64,000 nucleotides of DNA from Chitinophaga costaii (GCF_900094705.1 NZ_FMAR01000008.1:1-64000), one strand, 5' to 3'; numbered from the stretch's first letter, positions 19,588 to 29,646 are shown. The notes: generated by a model not told the origin, from the sequence alone. Made by a program: numbers and translations.

Positions 19588-21081
19588 TTAGCGTTTCAGC
19601 AGCCGCAGGGCGCGCCGATAAGTGGTTTGCACCAATTGGGTGATTTCTTCGGAGATATTTAAGTACAGGGTTGGCAAGGTAAATATTACCAGGAAAACAA
19701 CGGTTTGCACCGCGCTATCCAGCCAGGGATTACCGAGGCGCACCGCACTGGCTGGGAAATAGGCCAGCAGTGCAATGGCCAATGCCTGCAAAGTTTTCCA
19801 AGTAAATGGTTGTAGCCCGAATTTAATCCAGATAAATATAAAACGCATACCATTAAAGACAGTATATGCAATAAGATTGGCTGCGGCCAGCCCGCTCAAC
19901 CCAAATCTTTTCAGCAGGATATAGTTCAGCGGAATTTCCAACAACAGCAAAACGACAGTGGATATAAAATCCATTTTCCAATACCGGCTGGTAGCCAGTA
20001 TTTGTGTGTTGATGCCGGTGCCAAGTTCTACCAGCACTTTAAAACCCAGCCATAACACCAGGTAACGTGCCGGGTAATAGGTGGGTTTAAGGTGAAGGAT
20101 GGAAAAAACGTTATCGAAATTCAGCCAGATAAGCCCCAGCAAAAAGCTGGAAAAAGCTAGCATGTTGATAGACGATTTCTGGTATAGTGATTGTATTTTG
20201 GCCAGGTTTTTATCTTTCCAGGCCTTAGCCACCACGGGAATGGAAGCGGATATAATACCGCGCTGCGGGGCTTCCATCAGTGAGGTGATATACATATAAA
20301 AAGAAAAAACGCCTGCCGCGCCTATGCCTTCAATACTGGCCACCATAACGGTATCTATACTTTTGGCAATGATGGTAAAAGTGGCACCCAGGAATACAAA
20401 ACTGTTATACGCCAGCAATCTGCGGAATATGCGGCGGGTAAGTTTGCTTACGGTAAGCGTCAGTTCAATTTCGTGCTTACGCGCCAGGTAGATGAACAGG
20501 CCCAGGAAAATAATAGCAAAGGCCCAGCAATAGAGGGTGATGAAGGTACTGAAGGGGATAAACTTTAATACAAACAGGACGATTATTACCAGGTAACACA
20601 GGCGAAGTCCCAGTTCTTTATAAAAATTGGCTACTGCCGATCGGTGCATATTCCAGGCATGGGCTTCCAGCAGGGAAAACAGCATCAGGAAAAAAGACAG
20701 GGGATAGATCAGGTTGAAGTGGTCGATGAACAACTGCGAATTGGCAGAAAATTTACGGATGATCAGGCCTTTGAATAATAGGGTGCCAATCACCAATAAG
20801 GTAAAGCCAATAAGACTGAAGCCCAGGCACAGCGAGAACAAGTCCCGCTCCTTGCGCTCCAGCCGGTCGCGGTAGTACGGATAAAATTTGTAGAGTAATG
20901 GTACGCTACCCAGGCTGGCCAGGATGTAAAAGGTTTGAGACACATCCGCAAAAATGCGGGTAAGGCCGTATTGCTCCGGGGTAAAAAGATTAACAAAAAG
21001 CAGGGTGTTGAGTGCACCAATAGCAAAGCCAATGTAGATGATCAGGGAAGAAAGGATGCTTTGCTTTTTGATCGCACTCAT
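19588..21081 (-). CDS. Polysaccharide flippase-like membrane protein (Wzx/MOP superfamily)
   Basis: 497 residues with about 12-14 hydrophobic segments, starting with SLIIYIGFAIGALNTLLFVN. The phrase LFTPEQYGLTRIFADVS is typical of the N-terminal polysaccharide biosynthesis domain, and the C-terminal half has paired helices with YILLKRFGLSGLAAANLIAY. Family members flip lipid-linked oligosaccharides across the inner membrane. It is divergent from the FkbM/glycosyltransferase run, which supports a role in surface glycan export. Confidence 0.88.
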   Translation of the reverse strand: MSAIKKQSILSSLIIYIGFAIGALNTLLFVNLFTPEQYGLTRIFADVSQTFYILASLGSVPLLYKFYPYYRDRLERKERDLFSLCLGFSLIGFTLLVIGTLLFKGLIIRKFSANSQLFIDHFNLIYPLSFFLMLFSLLEAHAWNMHRSAVANFYKELGLRLCYLVIIVLFVLKFIPFSTFITLYCWAFAIIFLGLFIYLARKHEIELTLTVSKLTRRIFRRLLAYNSFVFLGATFTIIAKSIDTVMVASIEGIGAAGVFSFYMYITSLMEAPQRGIISASIPVVAKAWKDKNLAKIQSLYQKSSINMLAFSSFLLGLIWLNFDNVFSILHLKPTYYPARYLVLWLGFKVLVELGTGINTQILATSRYWKMDFISTVVLLLLEIPLNYILLKRFGLSGLAAANLIAYTVFNGMRFIFIWIKFGLQPFTWKTLQALAIALLAYFPASAVRLGNPWLDSAVQTVVFLVIFTLPTLYLNISEEITQLVQTTYRRALRLLKR

Positions 21082-21138
21082 TAAGACGGCTTTTTCGGAC
21101 TGAAGGTTATATCTTTAACGACAATAAATATAAAGGTA

Positions 21139-21990
21139 ATGGATAATCGAGAACGGCAAAATTCTTTTGCCGCCAAAATTATGGGCGCTGTAGTGAAAAG
21201 AGGGCGGCAGGTATTTCGCCGCAAAGGCCCTTACGAGTTTAGTCGTGCGCAGCGTATTATCCTCAAACATCAGCCGGCTGGGCAGTTGCGCCATATTCCT
21301 ATTGCCGGGCAGCAGTTCTGGTACCGCAATCCACTGGAACTGTTACACAGCCAGGAAGAAATACTGGCCGATGAGATTTATAAATTCAATAGTAACACCG
21401 ACCGCCCTTTTATCATCGACTGCGGTGCTAATATGGGAATGGGCGTGCTGTATTTTAAAAACAGCTACCCGCAGGCCGAGGTATGGGCCTATGAACCGGA
21501 TCAAACTAATTTTGAACTGCTGCAAAAAAACGTTGCCACATTCCATGATGTGACCCTGCACCAGCAGGCCATCTGGACGCACAATGGTTTTATCACCTTC
21601 GAGGCCAGTGGCACCCTGTCCAGCAAAATCGTGGAAGGGGAGGAAGCCGCTACCGCATCGTCTATGGTGAGGATTCCCTGCGTTCGCCTGGCAGATATAT
21701 TGGCCCAGCGTACCGTGCAGCTCCTGAAGATAGATATTGAAGGCGCAGAATATGCCGTATTGAAAGACTGCGCTCCTTTTTTACACCAGGTGGAAAATAT
21801 GTTCCTCGAATACCACGGCTATGTTCAGCATACCAGCGAACTGGAAGAACTGCTGCTGCTGGTGCGGCAAAAAGGATTCGTGTACTACATCCGGGAAGCT
21901 GCCGCCTGCCTGCCACATCCCTTCACCGACAAACAGCGGAAGGGCGATTATGATGTGCAGTTAAATATTTTCTGTTATCGCTTACCCTAA
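21139..21990 (+). CDS. FkbM family methyltransferase
   Basis: 283 residues. The SAM-binding motif I is IIDCGANMGMG around residue 95. It is followed by VWAYEPD (acidic residue of motif II) and LLKIDIEGAEYAVL around residue 195, the FkbM signature. In this setting it probably O-methylates a sugar of the glycan made by the neighbouring transferases. It is the first gene of a four-gene run; the next gene starts 8 bp downstream. Confidence 0.9.
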   Translation: MDNRERQNSFAAKIMGAVVKRGRQVFRRKGPYEFSRAQRIILKHQPAGQLRHIPIAGQQFWYRNPLELLHSQEEILADEIYKFNSNTDRPFIIDCGANMGMGVLYFKNSYPQAEVWAYEPDQTNFELLQKNVATFHDVTLHQQAIWTHNGFITFEASGTLSSKIVEGEEAATASSMVRIPCVRLADILAQRTVQLLKIDIEGAEYAVLKDCAPFLHQVENMFLEYHGYVQHTSELEELLLLVRQKGFVYYIREAAACLPHPFTDKQRKGDYDVQLNIFCYRLP

Positions 21991-21998
21991 ATATTTGC

Positions 21999-22877
21999 AT
22001 GATCTCCGTTATCATTTGTTCGCCTGACAGTCAACGCGCCCAAACCATCTCCCAACATGTAGCCGCCACTATCGGTGTGCCACATGAGCTGTTGCTGGTA
22101 CCTAATGCCGCTGCCTTAGGGGGCATGTGTGCTGCCTACAACCAGGCTGCTGCCAGCGCTCAATACGACTTGCTCTGCTTTATGCACGACGATGTGGAAT
22201 TGCACACCCCTGGCTGGGGCCAGCGGGTGCAGGATCATTTTGCGGCAGATGCAGGCCTGGGCCTCATAGGCCTGGCTGGCAGCCGGTACAAAAGCGCCGC
22301 CCTTTCCGGCTGGGCCAGCGGACAGCCGGCGTACGACTGCTGCAATGTGCTGCAAACCACCCCCGGCGCGCCCGCCAGGGTATGGATGCACCCCGGTAAC
22401 GCCGCCGACCTGCGCGTGCCGGTAAAAACGCTGGACGGCGTATGGCTCTGCACCCGCAAAACGGTGTGGCAGCAAACCCGCTTCAGCAGCGTGATTCCGG
22501 GCTTCCATTTTTACGATATCGATTTCAGCCTGCGGGCCAGCCAGCACTTCACCGCTGCGGTGGTGTACGATATTGACCTATTGCATTTTTCGCCCGGCAA
22601 TTTTGGGGATGCATGGGTGGAGCAAGCCATCCGCTTTCACCAGGAATGGAATACCGTACCTTTGCCCGTAAGCCTGGATGCAGCGCCCGCAGGCACCGAA
22701 ACCGCCGTGCAGCGCTTCTGGCTGAACCGCCTGCTTAAAGAGGCCATCAGCGCACCTTTGCGGCGGCGCTGGCTGGCGCTGAATGCGGTGGCGATACACC
22801 CCGCACTTTGGAAAGAGGGGCTTAAATTCTTTATTTTCCCGGCCTACCACCGGTTTAAAAACGGCACCACATCGTGA
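21999..22877 (+). CDS. Glycosyltransferase, GT2-like
   Basis: 292 residues. It opens with ISVIICSPDS, a short GT-A fold start, and has CFMHDDVELHTPGWG as the nucleotide-sugar/metal binding DxD-like site, then LDGVWLCTRKTVW and FHFYDIDFSLRA as the acceptor/catalytic region. This pattern matches the short family-2 group related to StrF-type transferases. It is cytosolic or membrane-associated. It overlaps the next gene (GTGA). Confidence 0.85.
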   Translation: MISVIICSPDSQRAQTISQHVAATIGVPHELLLVPNAAALGGMCAAYNQAAASAQYDLLCFMHDDVELHTPGWGQRVQDHFAADAGLGLIGLAGSRYKSAALSGWASGQPAYDCCNVLQTTPGAPARVWMHPGNAADLRVPVKTLDGVWLCTRKTVWQQTRFSSVIPGFHFYDIDFSLRASQHFTAAVVYDIDLLHFSPGNFGDAWVEQAIRFHQEWNTVPLPVSLDAAPAGTETAVQRFWLNRLLKEAISAPLRRRWLALNAVAIHPALWKEGLKFFIFPAYHRFKNGTTS

Positions 22878-23806
22878 AAGTATCTGTTTGCATTCCTGCA
22901 TATAAAAATCCGGCCTTCCTGCAACGGGCACTCCAATCGCTGGTGTTGCAGCAGTTCTCCAACTGGGAGCTGATCATCACCGACGATAGTCCGGACGATA
23001 GCGTGCAGGCAGTGGTGCAGGAATACAATGACCGCCTGCCCATCCGTTATTTTAAGAATACACCCGCCCATGGCATGCCGGCCAATTGGAATACCGCTTA
23101 CGACAAGGCCACTGGCGAATACATTAAGATACTGCACGACGACGACTGGTTGGAAACCCCTTTGGCCCTGCAAAAAATGGCAGACGCACTGGACGCCCAC
23201 CCGGATTGCGACTTTGTGTTCAGCGCCTACCGTAACCAGTTCCTGGCCACTGGCCGCACCCAGGATGTACATTGCAGCGCCTTTCATCAAAAACTGCTGC
23301 AGGAAGACCCGGTGAATTTGTTCCAAACCAATTTCATTGGCCCTCCCAGCGTGATCATGCACCGCAACCGGCCCCCATATCGCTACGACCTGCGCACCCG
23401 CTGGGTGGTAGATATCGATTTTTATATGGAGGTGCTGCGCAACAACCCACGCTTTGTGTACATCGATGAAATATTGGTGAATGTAGGCATCGGGGAAGAA
23501 CAGATCACGCAAGACTGCTTCCGCAACCGGGAGGTGGAAATACCCGAGAATTATTACCTGCTGCAAAAGCGGGGCGTAAAAGCCCTCAATAATATTTATG
23601 TGTACGACTTTTTCTGGCGCAACTTGCGCAACCTGGAAATCAGGTCGGCGGCAGACCTTCAGGTAAGCCGGCTGGCCGTACCCATTCCGCCCACTGTGTT
23701 GCAGATGGTAAGGCGGCAACGCTGGCTGCCATTGCCGGTGCTGCGCATGGGCGTGGTGTCTAAGATATACATGACCCTTTCTTATTTTTTCCGTAAACGC
23801 GCGTAA
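22874..23806 (+). CDS. Glycosyltransferase family 2
   Basis: 310 residues from a GTG that overlaps the previous stop codon. The start KVSVCIPAYKNPAFLQRAL and the metal site ILHDDDWLE (about residue 92) are classical GT2 features; GPPSVIMHR and WVVDIDFYMEVL follow. The C-terminus is basic and hydrophobic, perhaps a membrane contact. Translational coupling on both sides implies it works with its neighbours on one glycan. Confidence 0.92.
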   Translation: MKVSVCIPAYKNPAFLQRALQSLVLQQFSNWELIITDDSPDDSVQAVVQEYNDRLPIRYFKNTPAHGMPANWNTAYDKATGEYIKILHDDDWLETPLALQKMADALDAHPDCDFVFSAYRNQFLATGRTQDVHCSAFHQKLLQEDPVNLFQTNFIGPPSVIMHRNRPPYRYDLRTRWVVDIDFYMEVLRNNPRFVYIDEILVNVGIGEEQITQDCFRNREVEIPENYYLLQKRGVKALNNIYVYDFFWRNLRNLEIRSAADLQVSRLAVPIPPTVLQMVRRQRWLPLPVLRMGVVSKIYMTLSYFFRKRA

Positions 23807-24810
23807 TGCAGTTGTCCATCATCATTGTCAATTATAAAAGCGCCGCGCTCATCGTGGATTGCATTCGCTCCATTCAGCGGGAAACCAGTGTAGTTGCTTA
23901 CGAGATCATCGTGGTAGACAACCTTTCCGGCGATGCCAGTGAAAACGTTATCCGGGCCGCCTATCCTGCGGTGCAATGGATACAGATGGGCTACAACGCG
24001 GGGTTTGCACGGGCCAATAATGCAGGCATCCGTGTAGCCACAGGCGATTATATTTTGCTGCTCAATCCCGATACGTTGATCTTACAGCAGGCACTGGATC
24101 AGTGCGTGGCCCGCTTCGCGCTGCGCGAATTTGTAGCCTGCGGGGTGCAGTTGCTCAATGAAGATGGTACGCCCCAGATCTCGGGCAATTATTTCATGAA
24201 AGGGGGGCTCAATCACTTGCTGCCCCTGCCTTACTGGGGTGGCCTTATCCGCACCCTGGGCTATGCCCTGAAAACAAAGGTGCCCAATGTGTTGCAGGCT
24301 GGCAGCGTACAGGAGGTCGATTGGATAAATGGTGCCTACCTCATGGTGAGGACCGACATATTGCCCCAAACCGGCCTGCTGGATGAAGACTTCTTCCTTT
24401 ACGCCGAAGAAACAGAGTGGTGTAGCCGCTTGCGCAAAGCCGGTAAACTAGCTATTTTTGGCGACCTGTTTGTAACTCACTTGCAGGGAGAAACGGCCAA
24501 TGCTGCCTTCGATACCCGTGATAAAGGCTACCACGGCCTGTTCGACAAGAAAGGACTGCAAATTATATTGTCTAACCACCTGCGCGTGCGTAAGCAATAC
24601 GGGGTATTATGGTATTTGATTTTGCTGCTCAACTATACCTGGGATGTCCCCGTGTTTTATATATGCAGTTTTGTGGAAAACCTTTTCCGGGGAAGAAATC
24701 CCTTCCGCGATTGGAAGCTGGCCAATGGGCTGGCAATAAACGTGGCCAAAATGTGGGGCCTAACGCCTACGATTATACGTGATCGCCCACATTTTTATAA
24801 AGTGCTTTGA
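23806..24810 (+). CDS. Glycosyltransferase family 2 (rhamnosyltransferase-like)
   Basis: 334 residues, with the ATG overlapping the preceding TAA by one base. It has LSIIIVNYKSAALIVDCIRS, the IIVVDNLSGD nucleotide site, GYNAGFARANNAGI, LLLNPDT in place of DxD, and DEDFFLYAEETEWCSRLRK as the catalytic-base region. This set is typical of dTDP-rhamnosyl transferase relatives. The C-terminal 80 residues contain a hydrophobic stretch (LWYLILLLNYTWDVPVFYIC). It is the last gene of the plus-strand glycan run, convergent with the family-4 transferase. Confidence 0.92.
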   Translation: MQLSIIIVNYKSAALIVDCIRSIQRETSVVAYEIIVVDNLSGDASENVIRAAYPAVQWIQMGYNAGFARANNAGIRVATGDYILLLNPDTLILQQALDQCVARFALREFVACGVQLLNEDGTPQISGNYFMKGGLNHLLPLPYWGGLIRTLGYALKTKVPNVLQAGSVQEVDWINGAYLMVRTDILPQTGLLDEDFFLYAEETEWCSRLRKAGKLAIFGDLFVTHLQGETANAAFDTRDKGYHGLFDKKGLQIILSNHLRVRKQYGVLWYLILLLNYTWDVPVFYICSFVENLFRGRNPFRDWKLANGLAINVAKMWGLTPTIIRDRPHFYKVL

Positions 24811-24855
24811 GTAGGGGAGGGGGCCTCTTTCATTACTTGCTATTAACCCACAGGG

Positions 24856-25977
24856 CTATTGCTTCGCCAGCATTTCCATTTTTTCGGCAGCATGCCGGGT
24901 AATGTTTTCCCAGTTAAAATAATCACGGAAGCTTTGTGGTACGGGGGCTTGGGCGTCTGTTACTTCCAGCAGGCGGGCTACAAAGGTGTGCCAATCAAGA
25001 TCGGCGGCCAGTTTTAGTTTGGGGGCGGCTATACTGGCAGGTACGCCTATGGCACCGCTCTCGCAGGATACTGCGGTGAGGCCATAGGCAATGGCTTCCA
25101 CTAGTTTTGTTTTAATGCCGCCGCCTGCCAGTACCGGGTTCATGAAAATATCCGATCCCCGTAAATAGTCTTCAAGCTGGTCAACGAAGCCGGTATAAAT
25201 TACCTGCCCATTGGTTTGGGCAATCGCTTGCACAAGGGTTTCCTGCAAATGACCTCCGCATACCAGTATTACAAAAGGAAAGGTGGCCTTTGCCCGCAGC
25301 AGCGGGAGGATGTCTTCCAGAATATGCCGCACGGCCTGTTCGTTGGGAAGGTAGCCCAGTGAGCCATTGAACTGATAAATGACCGTGTGGGCGTCTAGCG
25401 CGTATCGTTGTAGCAGCAAGGCGCGGTAATGATTTTTATCCACGGGTGCCGGCGTTTCCATACCAAAGGTAACTACACTGGTGCGCGCCGCTTTTACGCG
25501 GTAATGCTGGATGGCATAGTCCGCGTCTTCGGATGTAATGAAAAAACTACCGTTGGCACGGCGGTGTATCCATCCCTCGTAGGCGCGTAGCAGGGGCCAC
25601 CACCATTTGCCCAGGGTCTTAAAGCGATTGGCCTCAATATTATGGGAATGTATTACAAAGGGCTTTCCGGTGAAAAGCCGCAACAGTACCGCCATCCAGC
25701 CCATGTAGGGATGCTCCACCAGTATCACCTGCAACTGCGCGCGGCGAATGAGGCGGGCAAGTTGGAACACCTGTAAAGGGTTGATATAACGGGCAGGGCT
25801 ATCCGAAAATAGGCGGTGCAGGACGTAGGGGAGTGCAGGCGCTTCATTCTTCTTCACCGAAACCACTTCCAGCCTGCACCAGGCCGCCAGGGCCGCGTAG
25901 AAACCTGTGATATAACGTTCTCCTCCGGTCCTGGCGGGTAGTATTTTGTAAGGTGCTATGCCTAGTACCCCGATCAT
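24856..25977 (-). CDS. Glycosyltransferase family 4
   Basis: 373 residues. GT-B fold: the N-terminal domain begins IGVLGIAPYKILPARTGGERY (the glycine-rich acceptor loop) and the C-terminal domain has YQFNGSLGYLPNEQAV, YTGFVDQLEDYLRGSDIFM and NPVLAGGGIKTKLVEAIAYG, the last being the EX7E-like donor site. Its start codon overlaps the stop of the upstream YfhO-like gene (ATGA), so the two are co-expressed. Confidence 0.9.
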   Translation of the reverse strand: MIGVLGIAPYKILPARTGGERYITGFYAALAAWCRLEVVSVKKNEAPALPYVLHRLFSDSPARYINPLQVFQLARLIRRAQLQVILVEHPYMGWMAVLLRLFTGKPFVIHSHNIEANRFKTLGKWWWPLLRAYEGWIHRRANGSFFITSEDADYAIQHYRVKAARTSVVTFGMETPAPVDKNHYRALLLQRYALDAHTVIYQFNGSLGYLPNEQAVRHILEDILPLLRAKATFPFVILVCGGHLQETLVQAIAQTNGQVIYTGFVDQLEDYLRGSDIFMNPVLAGGGIKTKLVEAIAYGLTAVSCESGAIGVPASIAAPKLKLAADLDWHTFVARLLEVTDAQAPVPQSFRDYFNWENITRHAAEKMEMLAKQ

Positions 25978-28460
25978 GCGGGCAGGGGTTGTTTACGGGT
26001 ACGGTAGGCCAGCACCAGTCCTGCTAACACGAGTAGCAGGGTAGCGGCATAACTGAAAATGGCAATTTTACTACCGGCATAGTAAGAAGTAGGTTCAAAT
26101 TTGAAGGTGATCTCGTGCTTGCCTGCTGGCACCGACAGGCCCCGGAGTAAATAGTTTACGCGGCTGTAAGGTACTTGTTTGCCATCGAGGAAGGCTTTCC
26201 AGCCGGCTTTGTAATAGATTTCGGAGAAAACGGCATATTGGTTTGTCGGCGCATTCGACGTATAAGAAATGCTGTTCAGGTCATTGCTTACAAGTTGTAT
26301 GCTGGCAATCGAATCTATTACCGGGGAGGGCGGGTTGGTTACCTCGGCTTTATAACGTTTGTCTATCACCACGGTGTGCCTGGTGTCCAGGCTGTCCAGC
26401 ATTTTCATCTCTGCATCGGCATTGTCGGCCCATACGATGTTTTGTACAAACCAGGCATTACCCAATGCTTCAGGGTTGCGCTGAGCTACGGGTTCTCCAC
26501 CGGCGGATGGCTGCCCGGGCTGGCCAGGAGCCTGGCTGGGGGTGATGATGTAGCGGGTGTTCAGCATATTTAATACCCGGATATTGTTCTTACGTAGTTG
26601 CCGGTCTATGAGGTCTACGTATAGCTGAAGTTTGGCCGGGTGATAACCGCCTATAGATTTATGGAAGTAAGATGGCACCGGGTCCTGGTAGGGATCGCGC
26701 CCGTCGGCCAGGTTCAGTACCCGGTAATAATCCTTGTCTTGCAGTATTTGCTCATCGGCGGCAGTGGGCTTAAAGTTGGCCGCATAACTGTTGTCATCCT
26801 GGTAGTTATCGCTGTTAAGATAGCGAAGGTCCACCTGGAACAGATCGATGGCCACCAGTACTACGAAACCACTGAGCAGGTAGGCCTGCTTTAACTTGTT
26901 TTGCAGGTAAAAATAAATAAGTCCAAAAGCCAGTGCCACCAGGAAAATACTGCGGAAAAGATCGCTGCGGTACATAGCCGCCCGGTCTTTCATGATGGCG
27001 GCCACCAGGTCGGGGCCGGCTTGTTGCTTCAACTCTTCATCGCGCCCACCGGAAAAGGAGAGGAAGAAAGACGCCAGCAACAAAAAGCCCAGGATACCGG
27101 CCATGATGTAGCCACTCTGTTTTACTTTTTTCCAAAGTTCGGGTTTTGTATAACTATTGCTGATCAGCGCCTGCAGGCCCAAAGCGGCCATTACGGCAAA
27201 GCTAAGTTGGGGAATAATGAGCGCCTGAGAGGGTGCGCGGAACTTGCTGTAAAAGGGAAGGTGATCGAACAGGAAATAATTGAGCGAAGAAAAATTGCTG
27301 CCCCATGCCAGCAAGATGCCCACCACACTGGTGGCCAGCAGCCACCATTTATGCCAGCTTTGCACCAGCACCCAGCCCATGATGGCCAGGAAACAGATGA
27401 TGGCACCCAAGTATACCGGCCCGGAAGTGCCCAGCGGCTGGCCCCAGTAAGTAGGGAGCCTTGCCAGGAACTGGCTGGCCTGTGCGTCTGGCACGCCCAT
27501 ATTCTTGAGGGCTTTGGCGGTATTGGAATCGTCAGATAGTTTTTCGCCATCGCTGCCGCCGTATAAATTTGGCACTACGAAAGTGAAGGTCTCAAACACC
27601 CCATAACTCCAGGAAAATGCATAGTCTTTGCCACCCGGTACGCCAGCAGTGGCGCCATCTGCATGCTCCTGCGGAGTAAGTTCCGATTGGCCACCCCGGT
27701 TAGATGCTTTAGAATATTCATAGGTTGTCCAAAGCACCATAGCATTGGAACCAATGCCAAACGCTACGGACAATATCACCATGCCTGCCGAGATAAGCAG
27801 GTGCTTGTATTGTTTGGCAATAATATTATAAATAGCAAATACCAGGCAGATGACGCCCAGTATTAGGAAGAAGTAATATGTAACCTGAAGATGATTGGCC
27901 GATATGAGGTAACTCAGGAATAAGGCCATCACCCCAGTGCCCAGGAAATATCTTTTTTGTAAAATGAGCATCAGGCCGGCGATCACGAAGGGCAGGTAGC
28001 TCATGGCCATCATCTTGGAATCGTGTCCTACTGCTACGATAATGGGGTCGTAAGTGGAGTAAGCGTAGCCAATAGCGCCCACTAACGATATGTAAGGATT
28101 GGCTCCCAGCACCACACCAAGCAGGTAAAAGCCAAGACCGGCCAGGAAAAAGTAGGAAATGGGTTTGGGTAGCCCCAGTGAAAAGATAGGCTGCACCCAG
28201 GCCAGTTGCTGGTAGGGCGATTCTGCCGAGAGCTGGTAAGTGGGCATACCGCTGAACACACTGGTAGTCCAAAGTGGCGTAATGCCATGCTTGGCCTTAT
28301 AATCGAGCGATTCCTTGGCGGAAGCCTGCCAACTGAGATTATCGCTTTGGCTCAACACCTTGCCAGAGAGCACCGGTTTGCAATAGATAACAGCTATGAG
28401 CAGTAAAATCAGCGCAGCTACGAAGTGCGGCAACGCCACTTTCAGCCAGTTGTTCTTCAT
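25974..28460 (-). CDS. YfhO family membrane protein
   Basis: 828 residues with around a dozen transmembrane segments in the first 520 residues and two more at the C-terminus. Between them lies an exported domain of about 230 residues (YYRVLNLADGRDPYQD ... YHPAKLQLYVDLIDRQL ... NMLNTRYII ... SEIYYKAGWKAFLDG). This layout fits YfhO proteins, a GT-C-like group linked to decoration of cell-wall polymers with sugars. It is the first gene of a two-gene operon with the family-4 transferase. Confidence 0.88.
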   Translation of the reverse strand: MKNNWLKVALPHFVAALILLLIAVIYCKPVLSGKVLSQSDNLSWQASAKESLDYKAKHGITPLWTTSVFSGMPTYQLSAESPYQQLAWVQPIFSLGLPKPISYFFLAGLGFYLLGVVLGANPYISLVGAIGYAYSTYDPIIVAVGHDSKMMAMSYLPFVIAGLMLILQKRYFLGTGVMALFLSYLISANHLQVTYYFFLILGVICLVFAIYNIIAKQYKHLLISAGMVILSVAFGIGSNAMVLWTTYEYSKASNRGGQSELTPQEHADGATAGVPGGKDYAFSWSYGVFETFTFVVPNLYGGSDGEKLSDDSNTAKALKNMGVPDAQASQFLARLPTYWGQPLGTSGPVYLGAIICFLAIMGWVLVQSWHKWWLLATSVVGILLAWGSNFSSLNYFLFDHLPFYSKFRAPSQALIIPQLSFAVMAALGLQALISNSYTKPELWKKVKQSGYIMAGILGFLLLASFFLSFSGGRDEELKQQAGPDLVAAIMKDRAAMYRSDLFRSIFLVALAFGLIYFYLQNKLKQAYLLSGFVVLVAIDLFQVDLRYLNSDNYQDDNSYAANFKPTAADEQILQDKDYYRVLNLADGRDPYQDPVPSYFHKSIGGYHPAKLQLYVDLIDRQLRKNNIRVLNMLNTRYIITPSQAPGQPGQPSAGGEPVAQRNPEALGNAWFVQNIVWADNADAEMKMLDSLDTRHTVVIDKRYKAEVTNPPSPVIDSIASIQLVSNDLNSISYTSNAPTNQYAVFSEIYYKAGWKAFLDGKQVPYSRVNYLLRGLSVPAGKHEITFKFEPTSYYAGSKIAIFSYAATLLLVLAGLVLAYRTRKQPLPA

Positions 28461-28520
28461 ATTTATTTATTTAATATCCAGACAAGGTAGCAAAAATATT
28501 ATTTTAGAATAATTTTGAGC

Positions 28521-28796
28521 ATGCAACTCGTTAGATTTCTCTTAAAATTCGCATTCATTTGCAACTGCTGTTTCCTGCTGATCGCCGTGTTGCAACGGAT
28601 CGATACGGCCGGGAAGTTCAAAGGATTGACCAGCGGGCTGGCTGTTTTGGGGTTGCTGGCAGCCCCTTACCTGAACGTGGTGAGCCTGCTGGGTGCCCTG
28701 TTGCTGTTGTTGCTGCACCGTATTTCCTGGAAAGCCTTACCGCCCTGGGTTTTTATTTGTAACGTTTTTATTTTACTCCTTCAAATCTTTACATGA
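28521..28796 (+). CDS. Small membrane protein upstream of yhhQ
   Basis: 91 residues from the ATG at 28521. Three hydrophobic segments (about residues 5-24, 36-55 and 58-89) with short polar loops, so probably an inner-membrane protein. No family recognised. Its stop codon overlaps the next start (ATGA), so it is translationally coupled to the queuosine-precursor transporter; a helper role is inference from position only. Confidence 0.7.
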   Translation: MQLVRFLLKFAFICNCCFLLIAVLQRIDTAGKFKGLTSGLAVLGLLAAPYLNVVSLLGALLLLLLHRISWKALPPWVFICNVFILLLQIFT

Positions 28797-29599
28797 TCAA
28801 GAAATTACTAAGCGACAAACCCACCCGGCTGTTAATAATTTTTACCAGTTTCTTCGTGGCCAATGCCCTGATCGCGGAATGTATTGGCGGGAAAATCTTT
28901 TCACTGGAAGGTACTTTGGGTTTGCCTGTGCATACGTTCACCTTATTTGGCCAATCGGGACTTTCTTATAATCTCACCTGTGGGGTGTTGCTTTGGCCGT
29001 TGGAATTTATCATCACTGATATTGTAAATGAGTATTATGGCCCTCGCGCCGTGCGCCGCATTTCCTATATCGCGGTGGCCTTGATCAGTTATGCCTTTCT
29101 CATGTTTTACCTGTCGATTAAAACGCCCCCGGCGGCCTTCTGGCTAAGTACCGGGCAGCCGCAGGTACCGGATATGCAATCGGCCTACAGTAATATTTAC
29201 GGACAGGGAATGTGGATCATCCTGGGTAGCATCTGCGCTTTCCTGGTAAGCCAGATCGTAGACGTAACGGTATTTCACCGTATTAAACGCGTAACAGGGG
29301 AAAAAAACGTATGGCTGCGGGCTACCGGTTCTACGGTAGTATCGCAACTGGTAGATAGCTTTATTGTGCTGTACATCGCCTTCAAGCTGGGCAAAGACTG
29401 GAGCTGGCAGTTGGTGCTGGCGGTGTGCCTGGTGAACTATTCGTTTAAATTTACCTGTGCCATTGTACTCACGCCGGTGATCTATTTCATAGAACACCGC
29501 ATTGAAAAATATTTTGGAAAAGCGCTCACCGCAGAGATGAAAGCTGCCGCCATGGGCAAAGACAGCAGCATAGCAGGGGCCGATGTGGTAGCAGGATAA
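28793..29599 (+). CDS. yhhQ: Queuosine precursor transporter
   Basis: 268 residues with about six to seven transmembrane segments. The phrases FVANALIAECIGGKIF, LLWPLEFIITDIVNEYYGP, SQIVDVTVFHRIKR and GSTVVSQLVDSFIVLYIAF are diagnostic of the YhhQ/ECF-like vitamin-transport family. It imports 7-deazaguanine precursors (preQ0/preQ1) for tRNA queuosine. It ends at the bidirectional terminator at 29619-29646. Confidence 0.93.
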   Translation: MIKKLLSDKPTRLLIIFTSFFVANALIAECIGGKIFSLEGTLGLPVHTFTLFGQSGLSYNLTCGVLLWPLEFIITDIVNEYYGPRAVRRISYIAVALISYAFLMFYLSIKTPPAAFWLSTGQPQVPDMQSAYSNIYGQGMWIILGSICAFLVSQIVDVTVFHRIKRVTGEKNVWLRATGSTVVSQLVDSFIVLYIAFKLGKDWSWQLVLAVCLVNYSFKFTCAIVLTPVIYFIEHRIEKYFGKALTAEMKAAAMGKDSSIAGADVVAG

Positions 29600-29618
29600 T
29601 TTATGCAGGATAAAATTA

Positions 29619-29646
29619 AAAAAGACCGCAGCGATGCGGTCTTTTT
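29619..29646. terminator. Bidirectional terminator
   Basis: AAAAAGACCGC / GCGGTCTTTTT stem with a 6-nt loop, between the convergent yhhQ gene and the 29714-30208 gene. Confidence 0.88.

Noticed and set aside
22844..23719. Open frame of 291 codons on the minus strand
   Set aside because: It lies wholly antisense to the family-2 glycosyltransferase at 22874-23806, which has full family motifs; the antisense product has no recognisable features. It is a by-product of codon bias.
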